The notes beneath the pieces were generated by a model, which was given only the letters and a program-made list of their open reading frames with translations, was not told the origin of the DNA and searched no databases. Of a DNA stretch of 64,000 nt, positions 22,772 through 32,186 are shown one piece after another (position 1 is the stretch's first letter; every line of letters starts with the position of its first letter). The stretch covers positions 29,121,252-29,185,251 of the forward strand of contig CM055113.1 of the NCBI GenBank assembly GCA_029204225.1, read 5' to 3'. Both the position numbers and the translations under genes were made by a program. This DNA comes from Diphasiastrum complanatum. Taxonomy: Eukaryota; Streptophyta; Lycopodiopsida; Lycopodiales; Lycopodiaceae.

Positions 22772-23192
22772 TGCATTCCATATTGCCATCGAACAGAACT
22801 CGAATTCCAAGATCTGCCATCTTGGAGACTAATAGCAGGTCTTTTCTCAATGAAGATACGTAGAGTGCTCCTAGCAGCTCTGCTTGACCTGACAGTGTTC
22901 ACAGTTGTAGAGTCCTGATGTTCTTGACATCGTGTCGGCCCCCATCACCTAGAATCACTGCTCTGTCGTTTTTGAGTTCTCTGAAGTCGATCAAGATTCT
23001 TTTGTTGCAGGTGATGTGTGAGTTGTTGCTCCTGAATCAATGACTACATCATAGTCTTGTTCAATGTAGTTTGTTGAAGCTTCATCGAGTATTGTGAAAG
23101 CTTCATCACCTTTGTCTGCATCCTTGGATGACTCTTTCCTTCTGTACATCCAACTGTCAGCAATTTGTTTGTTGTTTTCTCGATCATTCGGC
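22772..23192 (-). pseudogene. Inverted gag-protease block inside element A
   Basis: Read on the - strand this holds the end of gag and the protease: KDADKGDEAFTILDEAST, then DYDVVIDSGATTH. A second, separately inverted piece (23,138-23,192) codes for the segment that normally follows the protease. Comparison with element E (55,700-56,140), where the same sequence is collinear with gag and integrase, shows that the orientation is reversed here. Confidence 0.8.
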
Positions 23193-24178
23193 ATAATCAA
23201 CAATTCTGATAGCATATTAAATGCATCAAAAAATGAAGATCAGCTCTGGCACAGAAGAATGTATCATCTGAACATGAGAAGCCTGTATGACATCTACAAG
23301 AAAGACAGTCACAGGTATGAAGATATCCATACTCGATATTGAGTTCTGCAAAGCCTGTCAAAAAGGCAAACAATATCGGAATCCATTCACACATGAGAGA
23401 AGAAGAGCCAAAGAATTTCTTGAGCTCGTCCACTCAGATGTCTATGGACCAATGAAAGTGGATTCGCTCTCAAGATCGAGGTATTTCCTGAAGCTCATTG
23501 ATGATTACAACCGGATGACAACGATCTACTACTTTAAGAAAAAATCTGAAGTGTTTGACTCTTTCAAGAAGTTTGTGGCATTTGAAGAGAGACACACCTC
23601 AAAGAAGATTCAGATAATTAGATTTGATAATGGAGGTGAATACAAGAGCACAATTTTTTTTAAATTCTGCCAAGAACAGGGGATAGAGCATCAATTCACT
23701 CCTGCATACACCCCCGAATATAATGGTATTGCAGAACAAAGAAACAGGATGCTAGTCGAAGGAGCCAGATGCATGATGTCACAGGCTCGATTGACAAGTC
23801 AATTTTGGGCTGAGGCAATAGTTGCAGTAGTACACCTGCAGAACAGATCAACAACGACAGCCTTGGAAAACAAGACACTGTACGAAATGTGGACAAGTAA
23901 TCTGTCATACGTGCATGTATTTGGATGTGCAGCATACAAGCACATTCCAAAAGAAAAAAAACAAACTCGATAAAAAATCAGAACAAACAATCATGGTCGG
24001 ATACTCGAACGGATCACAAGTGTACAGGCTCTACAATCCAACCACGAAGAAGGTCGTTTTGAGTAGAGATGTGAAGTTCGATGAGTCCACATTCCCTGGA
24101 CTGAAGGATGAAAAAGGCCATGAGATCTTCACACTGATGCCAATTCAAGAGGGAGATCGAGAAAGTCTAGTTGATTAG
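23193..24178 (+). pseudogene. Family-2 integrase, element A
   Basis: The frame reads QLWHRRMYHLNMRSL and CKACQKGKQ (zinc region), LVHSDVYGPM (first catalytic Asp), IRFDNGGEYK (second, in a FDNGG variant of SDNGG) and EYNGIAEQRNRMLV (third). The C-terminal part carries VFGCAAYKHIPKEKK, then a frameshift, then TIMVGYSNGSQVYRLYNPTTKK. It ends with a stop at 24,176-24,178, where sequence jumps into the middle of an LTR. Confidence 0.88.
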
Positions 24179-24592
24179 CGTTAACTACTCTTGTAATTCT
24201 CTGTTTAGCTATCTTGTAAACTCCACACAGTGGAGATATAAACACAATTTTGGATCAACACAAAAATTAGAGCTAAAAAGAAGAAAAAGAGTAGAATAGA
24301 AACACACAAAGAGACGAAAATAGTTGTGCATGAAAGTCCGCCAACGAGTAGAACACAACGATAGAGCTGAGTGTCAGGCCGCCAACGAACGAGACATTGA
24401 CCATCTCGCTCCAGACTCAAAAATCGATAATACAGTTGCTCTCTCTTTCCCATCTCTTTGATTTTTGTTGTCTTGATTGCTAGAATGATTTATGTTCTGT
24501 GATCTATGGTCACATGCCTAGGATCTTGAAAGCTTCCGCAAAAGAAAACTAATAAAAAAAAAATATGTTTGTGAACCATTTGCAACATGGTA
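24179..24592 (+). repeat. 5'-truncated family-2 LTR of element A
   Basis: This matches the last two thirds of the 21,595-22,240 LTR, from the GTTAACTACTCTTGTAATTC segment to the end, and is followed by a primer-binding site (TGGTATCAAAGC, 24,590-24,601) and the first codons of gag (MATTIHTRIAISLDGGNY). A primer-binding site after the 3' LTR is not normal and indicates rearrangement. Confidence 0.75.
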
Positions 24593-24705
24593 TCAAAGCA
24601 CTGAGGTTATCACTGCATGATATCTGAACAATGATTCTCTAGGCAACACAATATGGCTACAACAATCCACACGAGAATAGCAATCAGTCTTGATGGCGGA
24701 AACTA

Positions 24706-25080
24706 CGACATAGCGAGATTGAGTGTGTCTAGCAGCGGGACTAATGGGTCCAACATAATCAATTTCCCATTTCTGAGTGACAAGATGTAAAGGCATATCC
24801 TTGAAGAGAGTTGGCCACCAAAATTTGGCCAAGAGGATTTTTAAAGTAGTGATTTTGGAAGAGAAATGCCCTGCTCCAACACCTTCATGAGTGAGGGAGA
24901 TGATAGAGGGTATTTCACCTTCAGTAAGACAACATCGGATAATTCCATCTAACCCTTGTTTGTAAAGTTGGCCTACAATTAACGTATAAGGTTTGGTTTT
25001 GAGGATCAACACATGTTGTTTGGGTTTAGATAAGGATGGATTCCTTTTTCCTAAAGTTAAATATTCTATGATTTCCTTGG
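24706..25080 (-). pseudogene. Gypsy integrase, N-terminal half
   Basis: The - strand reads VGQLYKQGLDGIIRCCL, LTHEGVGAGHFSSKIT (His residues of the zinc region), ILLAKFWWPTLFKDM, then WEIDYVGPISPAARHTQSRYV, which contains the first catalytic Asp region. The frame is cut by the family-2 insertion and continues at 21,594. Confidence 0.85.
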
Positions 25081-26690
25081 CCCAAATGGGTGTAGAGTCA
25101 ACCTAAAATAAGATGGCATCGGGTAAATCATCGTTGACGCCTTGATCTGGGGTAGGTAGGTTAGGAATTCGAGATAGATGGTCTGCTAAAAAATGTTGAA
25201 CTCCCTTTTGAACCACGATCCTAAACTCAAATTCTCACAGTAAGAGGATCCATCGAGTGATACGACCAGTGGTGCAAGTCTTGTTGATGAGATATAGGAG
25301 TGCTTGATGATTAGTGAAGAAGGCAAAAAAATTTCCTAGAAGATAATGGCAAAACTTCTAAACCGCATATACCATTTCCAAAGCTTCTCGTTCGGCAGTG
25401 GTATAATTGACTTCAGCAGGTATCAATTGTCTACTGAGAAATCGGATTGGATAATCCTTTTTGAATTCTCCCGGTTGGATGAGCACTACTCCAATGGCAT
25501 ACTTGGATGCATCGGTATGCACATGGAACTCTTTGGAGTAATCAGGAGCCCGGAGGATAGGTGCATTGGTAAGGGCTTCTTTGAGTTGATTGAATGTGAT
25601 GCGTTGTTCATCAGTCCAATTGGGGACAACAACTACTTTGTAGATTAATCATGCTTTATTAGCGAAGTCAAAAATAAAGCACCGATAGTAGTTGGCGTGG
25701 CCAAGGAAAGAATACACTTGGCGGATGGTATGTGGTTCCGGTAGATTTTGAATGATGAGGATCTTTTCTGGGTCAATTGTGATGCCATCTTTTGAAATGA
25801 TATGGCCTAACACAATACCATGTGTTACCCAGATCTGGCATTTTTCAAGGTTCATGGAGATGTCGAATCGTTGACATTGGATAAAAAAGATAGATGTCGT
25901 GATTCTTCTGAATGTGCACCTAAATCATCCAAGTAAACTTCTAGGGTGTCGCCCATCTGTTGAGAAAAGACAGTTTGCATAGCACGTTGGAAGGTGCAAG
26001 GGGCATTACAGAGACCAAAGGGCATGACTTTCCAACAAAATGTTCTCCATTCTATGGCAAAAGCAATTTTATGTTGATCTTCATCAACAATTTGGATCAT
26101 ATTATATCCGCTAAAGCCATCTAAGAAGGAGTAGGCCTCATCTCCTGCTCGATTATCTAGGATGGATTCTCCGAAAGGTAATGGAAAATGATCACGTTTT
26201 CTAATGGCATTAAGTTTTTTAAATCGACACAGATCCGGAGTTTTCCATTTTTCTTAGGAACGATGACAATTGGGGAGACCCACTCAATATGTTCGATTTC
26301 AAGGATGAATCTTTCATCTAACAAGAGTTGGAGTTCTTCTTTGATTTTGGCCTTGTATATTGGATTGCATAAGTAGGGACAACTAGCAGTTGGCCTCGCA
26401 CCTAGTTAAGGGTAATACAATGCACAACTACTTGGGGGGAGACTCATTTCATGTCTTTATAGGACCAAGCAAAGACATGTCTATATCTACACAGGAGCTT
26501 TTCAAGTCGTCTGCGTTGTTCGCGATTGAGATGAGCCCCGATGTGGACAATGTATTCGTTACTTTCATTTGGCTCACTCAAGGAAAGAATGATGGTTTGG
26601 GCAGGGCCTTCATAGGGCGAATTACCATTTGGCTCACGTTGAGCTTGGGGTAATTGGATTGTCACATCCTCGATCGTATAGTCCTTAAAC
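25081..26690 (-). pseudogene. Gypsy reverse transcriptase and RNase H
   Basis: In element order, RT begins with LNREQRRRLEKLLCRYRHVFAW (26,560 region). The LPFG-equivalent VMPFGLCNAPCTFQRAM and YLDDLGAHS (catalytic YLDD) lie at 26,100-25,900, then VLGHIISKDGITIDPEKI and FLGHANYYRCFI (25,850-25,650). RNase H reads FHVHTDASKYAIG, LSRQLIPAEVNYTTAEREALEMVYAVWKF and ADHLSRIP (25,650-25,160). Several stops and frameshifts break it. The order RT, RNase H, integrase defines Ty3/gypsy. Confidence 0.9.
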
Positions 26691-26874
26691 TATTCAAGCA
26701 CATTATGTGTTGGAGATTTGAGGGGGGGCTTGTCTTTCAACTGTCTGCATGGTGATTTTGGAGGTTCGGAGTTTGGTGTAGGAACATATGCAATCTCAGG
26801 AACTTCCCTAGCAGTGGTAAGGTCATCAGGCGGCTGAATCAAAAGAGGTTTCTTCATCTTTTCCTTCATGGTAT
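26691..26874 (-). pseudogene. Gypsy pol N-terminal linker
   Basis: The - strand reads MKEKMKKPLLIQPPDDLTT and further proline-rich sequence leading into the RT frame. It is cut at 26,874 by family-2 element C, and no gypsy gag or LTR is found beyond it. Confidence 0.55.
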
Positions 26875-27642
26875 TGTTAGAAATGGTGAACTCCTGCAAC
26901 TTTGCCGCAAAGCAAAAGTCAACGAGCCTTGACTCGAAGGTCAAACGATTCGCGAAAGTCAGCGTTCTTCCGGGACAAACGAAGAACGAACGATTTGTGA
27001 ATCATTCGTGAATTGTAAACATACCTCTAGGACCGCAAGAACCGCAAAGGGACACAAAATGAAAAGACATGAAAGAAACGAAAGGAAACGAAAGAAATGA
27101 AGGAGAATCCTTTGTGCTGCAGCTGGCAGCTCAACAGGCTTGGAGTCCTAGACTTCACGCCCAGCTGAAATGGGTAGCAACTGATTAGTTGATTAGTGTT
27201 AACTACTCTTGTAATTCTGTGTTTAGCTATCTTGTAAACTCCACACAGTGGAGATAAAAACTATATTTATGGATCATAACGAAGACTGTAACATAGAGAA
27301 TGTGCGTGAGTAGAGCAGAAAAGAAAAACATTAGAAACGAAAGAGTTGTGCATAAAAGTCTGCCAAGGAGTAGAACACAGCGAAAGAGCAGAGCGTCAGG
27401 CCGCCAACAAGCGCGACACTGATGATCTCGCTCTTAAAATCAAACTGATAATTGATTGTTCTATTTTTGTGCATCTCCTTGTCTTACGCTATCTTGATTG
27501 CTAGAATGAAATCTATTCTGTTGCTAGAATGGAATCCGTTCTATGATGTGTAGTCGCATGTCTAGGTTCCTGTGAAGCTTCCGCACAAAAGAAAATTTCA
27601 AAGAAACAAAATTGTTCGCGACAACGAAATGAAACCAGTTTC
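26875..27642 (+). repeat. Family-2 LTR of element C
   Basis: It starts TGTTAGAAATGGTGAACTCC, similar to element A (TGTCAGAAATTGTGAGCTCC), and contains the CGATTCGCGAAAGTC stretch and the ACTCCACACAGTGGAGAT box. It is followed by the element C primer-binding site. Confidence 0.75.
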
Positions 27643-27706
27643 GCGTATCAGAGCACACAGGTTGTCAAAACTGATATCTAAGCAGTGATTCTCTAGACAA
27701 CACAAT

Positions 27707-27985
27707 ATGGCTACAACAATCCAAACAAGAATAGCAATCAGTCTGGATGGTGCAAATTACAGTGATTCAAGATCAAAACACTTCTGAAGGACGAAGGCAT
27801 CTGGTCGGTGACCGAACTCTCAGAGGTGCAGCTTCTAGAAGGAGACCCGAGGAGAGCTAAATGGATCAGAAAAGATGAGCGTGCAATGGCGATCATCGTT
27901 TCATCCATCAATGAAGATCTACTCATGCAGATTGAAGACTATGAAAGCAGCCATGCAGCGTGGGAAAGATTAAAACAAAAGTATG
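27707..27985 (+). pseudogene. Family-2 gag 5' part, element C
   Basis: MATTIQTRIAISLDGANY opens the frame. A small frameshift follows, then VTELSEVQLLEGDPRRAKW and MAIIVSSINEDLLMQIEDYE, the UBN2-type gag shared by elements A, D and E. It stops at the inversion junction near 27,985. Confidence 0.8.
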
Positions 27986-29265
27986 TTGAGCGGCTTCGTG
28001 AGCAGATCTGCAATCATGTCTTCTGATTTTATGTATTGGACCTGGAGCTCTCCTTTCAAGATTAAATCTCAAATGTGATGGTACTTTAGAGGTATGTGTT
28101 TTGTCTTTGAATGGAAGACAAGAACCTGGGACAGATAAATGACACTCAGAGAGTCCATCATCATCATGCATGGCCCTTCTTGTGGTATCCCGATTGCTTC
28201 CAACATCATCTACAGCCACACTACCTCGTTCGCCACCTTTAAAGCTGCGATGTATTCAGCTTTGCAAGAGGATTGAGCTACCAAGGTTTGCTTTTTGCAT
28301 ATCCAGCTGATTGCAACTCTGCACACTATGGTACATCCTCCAGTTATGGACTTGTTGTTATCTTTGCAGCTCGCCCAGCTAGCATCACTGTAGTGATGCA
28401 ACTCAAATCCCTTTCTTTCGTTCTTAGCTCTGTAGGCTAATCCCATATTTTGGGTACCCTTCAGATACTATAGGATTCGTTTTGCCATTTGCCAATGTGC
28501 CATGCTAGGATTGGAAGAGAATTGGCTTAAAGCATAAACAGAGAAAGCTAGATCGGGTCTAGTACAAATTGTAAGGTACATCATACTACCGATCAAGTTT
28601 TGGTAGGGTATACCTGCCATCTTTTGTTCTTCCTCTTCTGTTTTTGGTCAATCCTGCTTCGTCAGCTTGGCTCCAACTATCATTGGTGTGGCCTTTTCTT
28701 TGGAGTCCAACATGTGATACTGCTTAAGCCCTTTTCTGGCATATTCAGAATGACTCAAGTGCATTTCGCTCTTTGTTCGATCTCCTTTGATCTCCAGCCA
28801 GAGGTATTTTGTTGCTTCTCCAAGATTTGTGATTTAATAACTTTCAAAAATGTGACTCTTCATGTCTTTGATCAGCATCAAGGAATTTCCTATCATTAGG
28901 AAATCATCCATGAAGATAGTCAGTATTACAAAATCTTTTCCTACTCTTTTTATGTAGACATTACAGTCTGGTTCTGTAGGATTGAAGTCTAGAGACTTCA
29001 GAAGACTATCGAGCTTCTTATACCAATCTCGTGATGCTTGTTTTAGACCATAGATGCATCTCTGCAACCGACAGACATATTGTCAATTGTCGGCGTCTTC
29101 AAATCTTTCAGACTGCTTCATGAAGATTTTCTCCTCTAGATCTCCATGGAGAAAGGTTGTTTTCACATCAATCTGGTGCATTTCCAGATTGTGCTGTGTG
29201 ACTTATGCAAGGAGTAGTCGTATGCTTGTCATCTTGACCATCAACGAATATGTGTCGAAATGACT
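27986..29265 (-). pseudogene. Inverted family-2 RT-RNase H, element C
   Basis: On the - strand: RCIYGLKQASRDWYKKLDSL and FMDDFLMIG (the YVDD region, here FMDD) in RT at 29,067-28,834, then copia RNase H motifs HYSDASWASCKDNNKSITGG and AQSSCKAEYIAAL at 28,446-28,210. The usual YVDD is altered to FMDD and stops are present, so it is not functional. Confidence 0.85.
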
Positions 29266-29973
29266 GATAGCAGATCTTTTCTCAATGTAGGCATATAAAG
29301 TACTCCTGGTAGCTCTGCTTGCCCTGACAGTGTTCGCAGCTCTAGAGTGTCGATGTCTTTGACATCATGTCTGCTCCCATCACCTAGAATCACTGCTCTG
29401 TTATTTTTGAGCTCTCTGAAGTCGATCAAGATCTTTTTGTTGCAGGTGATGTTGCTCTTGAATCAATGACTACATCGTAGTCGTGTTCAGTGTAGCTCGT
29501 TGAAGCTTCATCAAGTATCGTGAAGGCTTCATCACCTCTATCAGCATCCTTGGATGACTCTGCAACATTAGCCTTTTCAGCTTTTTTTTTTCTTTTTGGG
29601 TTGAATCTGCAATCGTATGCAGAGTGCCCCTTCTTCTTGCAGTGCATGCAAGGTATTGCTAGATTGAACCAGCATTTCTTGGTCGTATGGCCTGGTTTGT
29701 GACAATGATCACAGGAAGAAGATTGTTGATTCGAGGACTTCGTCTTCTCAAATCTTGGCTTGTTCTTGTTCTTCTTCTTTCCTTTCGTGAAGAGGGCCTT
29801 CTCTTGATCACTACTTCCCTCTCCTTCGTCTCTCATCAGTCTCTCATCAGTGACAAGACTGACTGCTTTGTCGAATGTCATATCTGGTAGACTCAATATG
29901 AGCATTCTCAGCGGCTGATAGGACGTCGGTAGAGACTTCATAAAGTACATCAGCTGCTTTGGTGCTGGGACTG
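29266..29973 (-). pseudogene. Inverted family-2 gag end and protease, element C
   Basis: The - strand reads PKQLMYFMKSLPTSYQPLRM, a Lys-rich stretch, two CCHC-like knuckles (CDHCHKPGHTTKKC and CMHCKKKGHSAYDC), then DYDVVIDSRATS, where the protease DSG has become DSR. Two knuckles in a row are characteristic of this family (also in elements D and E). Confidence 0.85.
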
Positions 29974-30308
29974 TCAAAATATTGAAAAATCTATGTAATG
30001 TTGTGAGTATGGGTCCTAAAAATGCCAAAGATGAATTGAGCTCTTTTGGCTTAGTATAAACCCATCTTAGAATAAAATATTCAAGGTACGTAGAAGTAGA
30101 AACTCGAGCTACCGTAGGAAACTTCTATTTTAGTAGGCTTCACTTAGGCCTAACATAATATAGCAAGGACACCTAATTTTTAATGCAGCCAAAAAATCTA
30201 AATCCAATATAACATCTATTTTTTCAAGCCCTTCAAAATTCATCTTTTTAAGCTTAGAATGAGTGAAAAGAGGGCCCGATATTTCCTTGGGCCCCCATTT
30301 TGAAAAAA
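29974..30308. other. Unassigned interval between element C and the GC-rich block
   Basis: I see no clear gene. A - strand reading (30,250-30,130) MNFEGLEKIDVILDLDFLAA could be a displaced continuation of the acidic tail of the H3-like gene, because both contain NFEG at the edges of the GC-rich block; this is weak. Confidence 0.3.
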
Positions 30309-30466
30309 AATAAGGGGGAGGGGGATGGGAGTACACCTCCCCCCCCGTACCCTTGTACCCCCCCCCCCCCCCCCCGGTCTCTCTCTCTCTCCCTCGGGGC
30401 CAGCTGGCCCGTCAGGCCCCACCCACCCCTCCGACCCTCCGGGCCGCTGGCCCTCGAAGTTACTCA
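30309..30466. repeat. GC-rich low-complexity block with long C run
   Basis: About 160 bp in an AT-rich region contain two C homopolymers (the longer from about 30,357), a CT repeat (TCTCTCTCTCTC) and CGGGGCCAGCTGGCCCGT-like GC palindromes. It interrupts the acidic - strand ORF downstream of the H3-like gene, giving glycine-rich nonsense translation. It looks like inserted or expanded simple sequence. Confidence 0.7.
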
Positions 30467-30886
30467 GCACCAGCAACTCATTGGATGAACCTCTTGCAAT
30501 GTCATATTGCAAGAGTGTCAGCCCAGACTCTATCACAGGATCATTGATAGAAGTCCGTCTGTCTTTGAGATCCAAGCAATCTAGAACTCCAAAATTAATA
30601 CTAAAATCAAGTTCATCTAGTCTAAAACAAAAAGGAGTACCAATTGTATTTATGGCATCAGATATGTCTTTCTCAAATTTAAGATAATCATCTGAATCTA
30701 TATATGTATAAAAATTTGGAGGAAGAGGAGGAGGTGGATGTGTAGTATCTACAATAATTAAAGGGGTATCCAAAACAAATGTAGCTATATTTACAACATT
30801 ATCAACAACAACGTTATCTACAATTGATTTTGGGTCAGGTTTCATAGAATCTGTGGTGTCTACCCTCTTTACTTTCTTTGCTCTTG
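30467..30886 (-). pseudogene. C-terminal extension ORF of the H3-like gene
   Basis: The frame opens upstream of MKPDPKSIVDN (ATG at 30,845) and overlaps the H3-like stop codon in a different frame. Read back to the G5 run at 30,886-30,890 (CCCCC on the coding strand) it gives RAKKVKRVDTTDSMKPDP, a natural continuation of the Lys-rich H3-like C-terminus. A one-base change in the homopolymer would join the two. The product is acidic, with a PPPPLPP stretch and no recognised domain. It could instead be a separate overlapping ORF. Confidence 0.5.
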
Positions 30887-31359
30887 GGGGCTGTCTGCTT
30901 CCTAGGATGCTTCGTAGGAAGATCAGTCCTATCTAGAGGAGTTGGTCTGGGAGCAGCAGGCTGAGATACGTGTAACCTGCAAAACCTCTCCCTCATTCTC
31001 ATCAAGAGCTGAAAATCCTTGGGAATTATGGTAACTCTCTTGGAATGGATGGCAAGCAAAAATGAATCTTCAAAAAAAAAACTAAGGTAATCTTCAGCAG
31101 CCTCCTGAAGGCACTGAAGAGCACTGGGTGTAAATCTGACCAGCTTTTCGAGATCATTTCTTCTTATGTTTCGGACAGCATGGTAGAATGGAGCTCTTGG
31201 GATCAACAGAGCAGTTGATCTCTGATACTTGCGTATCTCAGAGAGCCACCTGTTGCAGTTGCGCATTCTAGGTCTAGCAGGAGGTGAAATGGCAACCGCA
31301 GGGGCTGAGGATGAGCCAGGAGAGAAGAAGTCCCTCCTTGTCTGCTTTCTCCTATCCAT
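30835..31359 (-). CDS. Histone H3-like protein, CENH3-like features, with C-terminal extension
   Basis: The 174-residue product has a histone fold of H3 type at about residues 38-127: EIRKYQRSTALLIPRAPF (alpha-N and start of alpha-1), LVRFTPSALQCLQEAAEDYL (alpha-2) and IHSKRVTIIPKDFQL (loop 2 and alpha-3). Loop 1 is one residue longer than in canonical H3 and EAAEDYL resembles plant centromeric H3. The N-terminal tail (37 residues, MDRRKQTRRD start) lacks the canonical Lys9 and Lys27 contexts. Unlike normal H3, about 45 basic residues follow the core. No intron is seen. It is divergent from gene B across an 0.8-kb repeat-rich spacer. It may be a nuclear histone variant, a mobile-element cargo or a decaying duplicate. 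Confidence 0.85.
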   Translation of the reverse strand: MDRRKQTRRDFFSPGSSSAPAVAISPPARPRMRNCNRWLSEIRKYQRSTALLIPRAPFYHAVRNIRRNDLEKLVRFTPSALQCLQEAAEDYLSFFFEDSFLLAIHSKRVTIIPKDFQLLMRMRERFCRLHVSQPAAPRPTPLDRTDLPTKHPRKQTAPKSKESKEGRHHRFYET

Positions 31360-32186
31360 GGATGTGTACTATGCAATAGCGGACTTGTGCATGACGGCGA
31401 GGATGAGCAGGGAAGGATGATAAAGATCTCGCAGAGGACCGATATGTACAGACAGAATGTACAGTATGTCGGACCTGTGCGAGTTGAATATATGAAAGAG
31501 CGATTAGTTTTGAAGAAAGACGCACAAGTGCGATACGGGGGGACACGTAGGCAGATGTATCGGACCTGTGCGCATGGAAGGCGGTAGGTGGAATTTCGAT
31601 TGTGAAGGACGCGCACAAGTGCGATATGCAGAGCGAAAAAAAAAAAGTGAAAAAAATTCATCGAAGTTTGTGATTTTATATCGCGGTAGGAAATAATGTC
31701 CTATCACACGTGTGGGAGTTGTACGGACAAATGAGAGAGCAACATGTGTCACCCTATCACTTTACACATGTGGGATTTGTACGACCAAATGCGAGAGCGA
31801 CACGTGTTGTCGAGCAAACGAATGAACACATGACACATGTCCAGGTGTCATTTCACATGTGTCCAGGTGTCACCTCACACGTGCCAGTGCCTGTAGTCGA
31901 ATCAAAAGTAGACACATGTCCATTGACCATTGACCACACATGCAAAAAGTTAGTATAAATGTCACAAAAACCAATTAATTTTTTTACCTTTTTCATTATC
32001 GAAATTTGCAGCATATCGCCCTTGTGTGCACGCATTGCTTTCCGTTTGCTTTCAACGACACCTATTTGCACACAAGTACGATATTCGATATCTGCCTGCC
32101 ATACATATCCCTCTTGTGCGCCATCTTGATAGTTAGTTTTGTTTCTGTGCTCCCTCGCGCACAAGTGTGATATTCACTTTACTTCC
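31360..32186. promoter_or_regulatory. Divergent intergenic region with four inverted-repeat units and G-box-like repeats
   Basis: Nine copies of a motif close to GCGCACAAGTGCGATATGC alternate in orientation: reverse at 31,377, 31,465, 31,556, 32,011 and 32,104; forward at 31,521, 31,611, 32,067 and 32,157. Eight of them form four reverse/forward pairs with internal spacers of about 34-38 bp, and paired units are about 91 bp apart in two clusters. Between the clusters, CACGTG- and CACATG-containing repeats occur (an imperfect 50-bp tandem at 31,704-31,812; ACATGTCCAGGTGTCA and a variant near 31,835-31,875). This could be a bidirectional promoter or transposon subterminal repeats. Confidence 0.7.

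Larger units (their letters stand above)
21595..24705 (+). mobile_element. Family-2 copia element A, rearranged, inserted in gypsy integrase
   Basis: In order: LTR 21,595-22,240; primer-binding site 22,241-22,252 (TGGTATCATAGC); gag from ATG 22,306; an inverted block of gag end and protease at 22,772-23,192; pre-integrase and integrase in normal orientation from 23,193 to about 24,178; a partial LTR; then a second primer-binding site and gag start up to 24,705. RT and RNase H are missing. The surrounding gypsy codons are RYV on one side and YCTKW on the other, so a few codons were lost and no target duplication is visible. Confidence 0.82.
26875..29973. mobile_element. Family-2 copia element C with head-to-head inversion
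   Basis: An LTR (26,875-27,642), a degraded primer-binding site (GTATCAGAGC, about 27,645-27,654) and the gag start (ATG 27,707) run on the + strand to about 27,985. From there to 29,973 the remaining element is on the - strand, so the 3' end of pol abuts the 5' part of gag. The inverted part contains, in element order, gag end, protease, RT and RNase H; the integrase is missing between protease and RT at about 29,265. Confidence 0.82.

Noticed and set aside
30300-30687. Proline-rich + strand ORFs over the GC-rich block
   Set aside because: They translate the C run and CT repeat, antisense to the H3-like extension; no domain.
30835-31359. H3-like ORF as the host's normal CENH3 or canonical H3 gene
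   Set aside because: The altered tail, C-terminal extension, frame change and transposon setting make this doubtful; left as H3-like without a symbol.
31360-32186. Repeat array upstream of gene B as a CRISPR array
   Set aside because: The repeats alternate in orientation, vary in sequence and lie in plant nuclear DNA; there are no cas genes.
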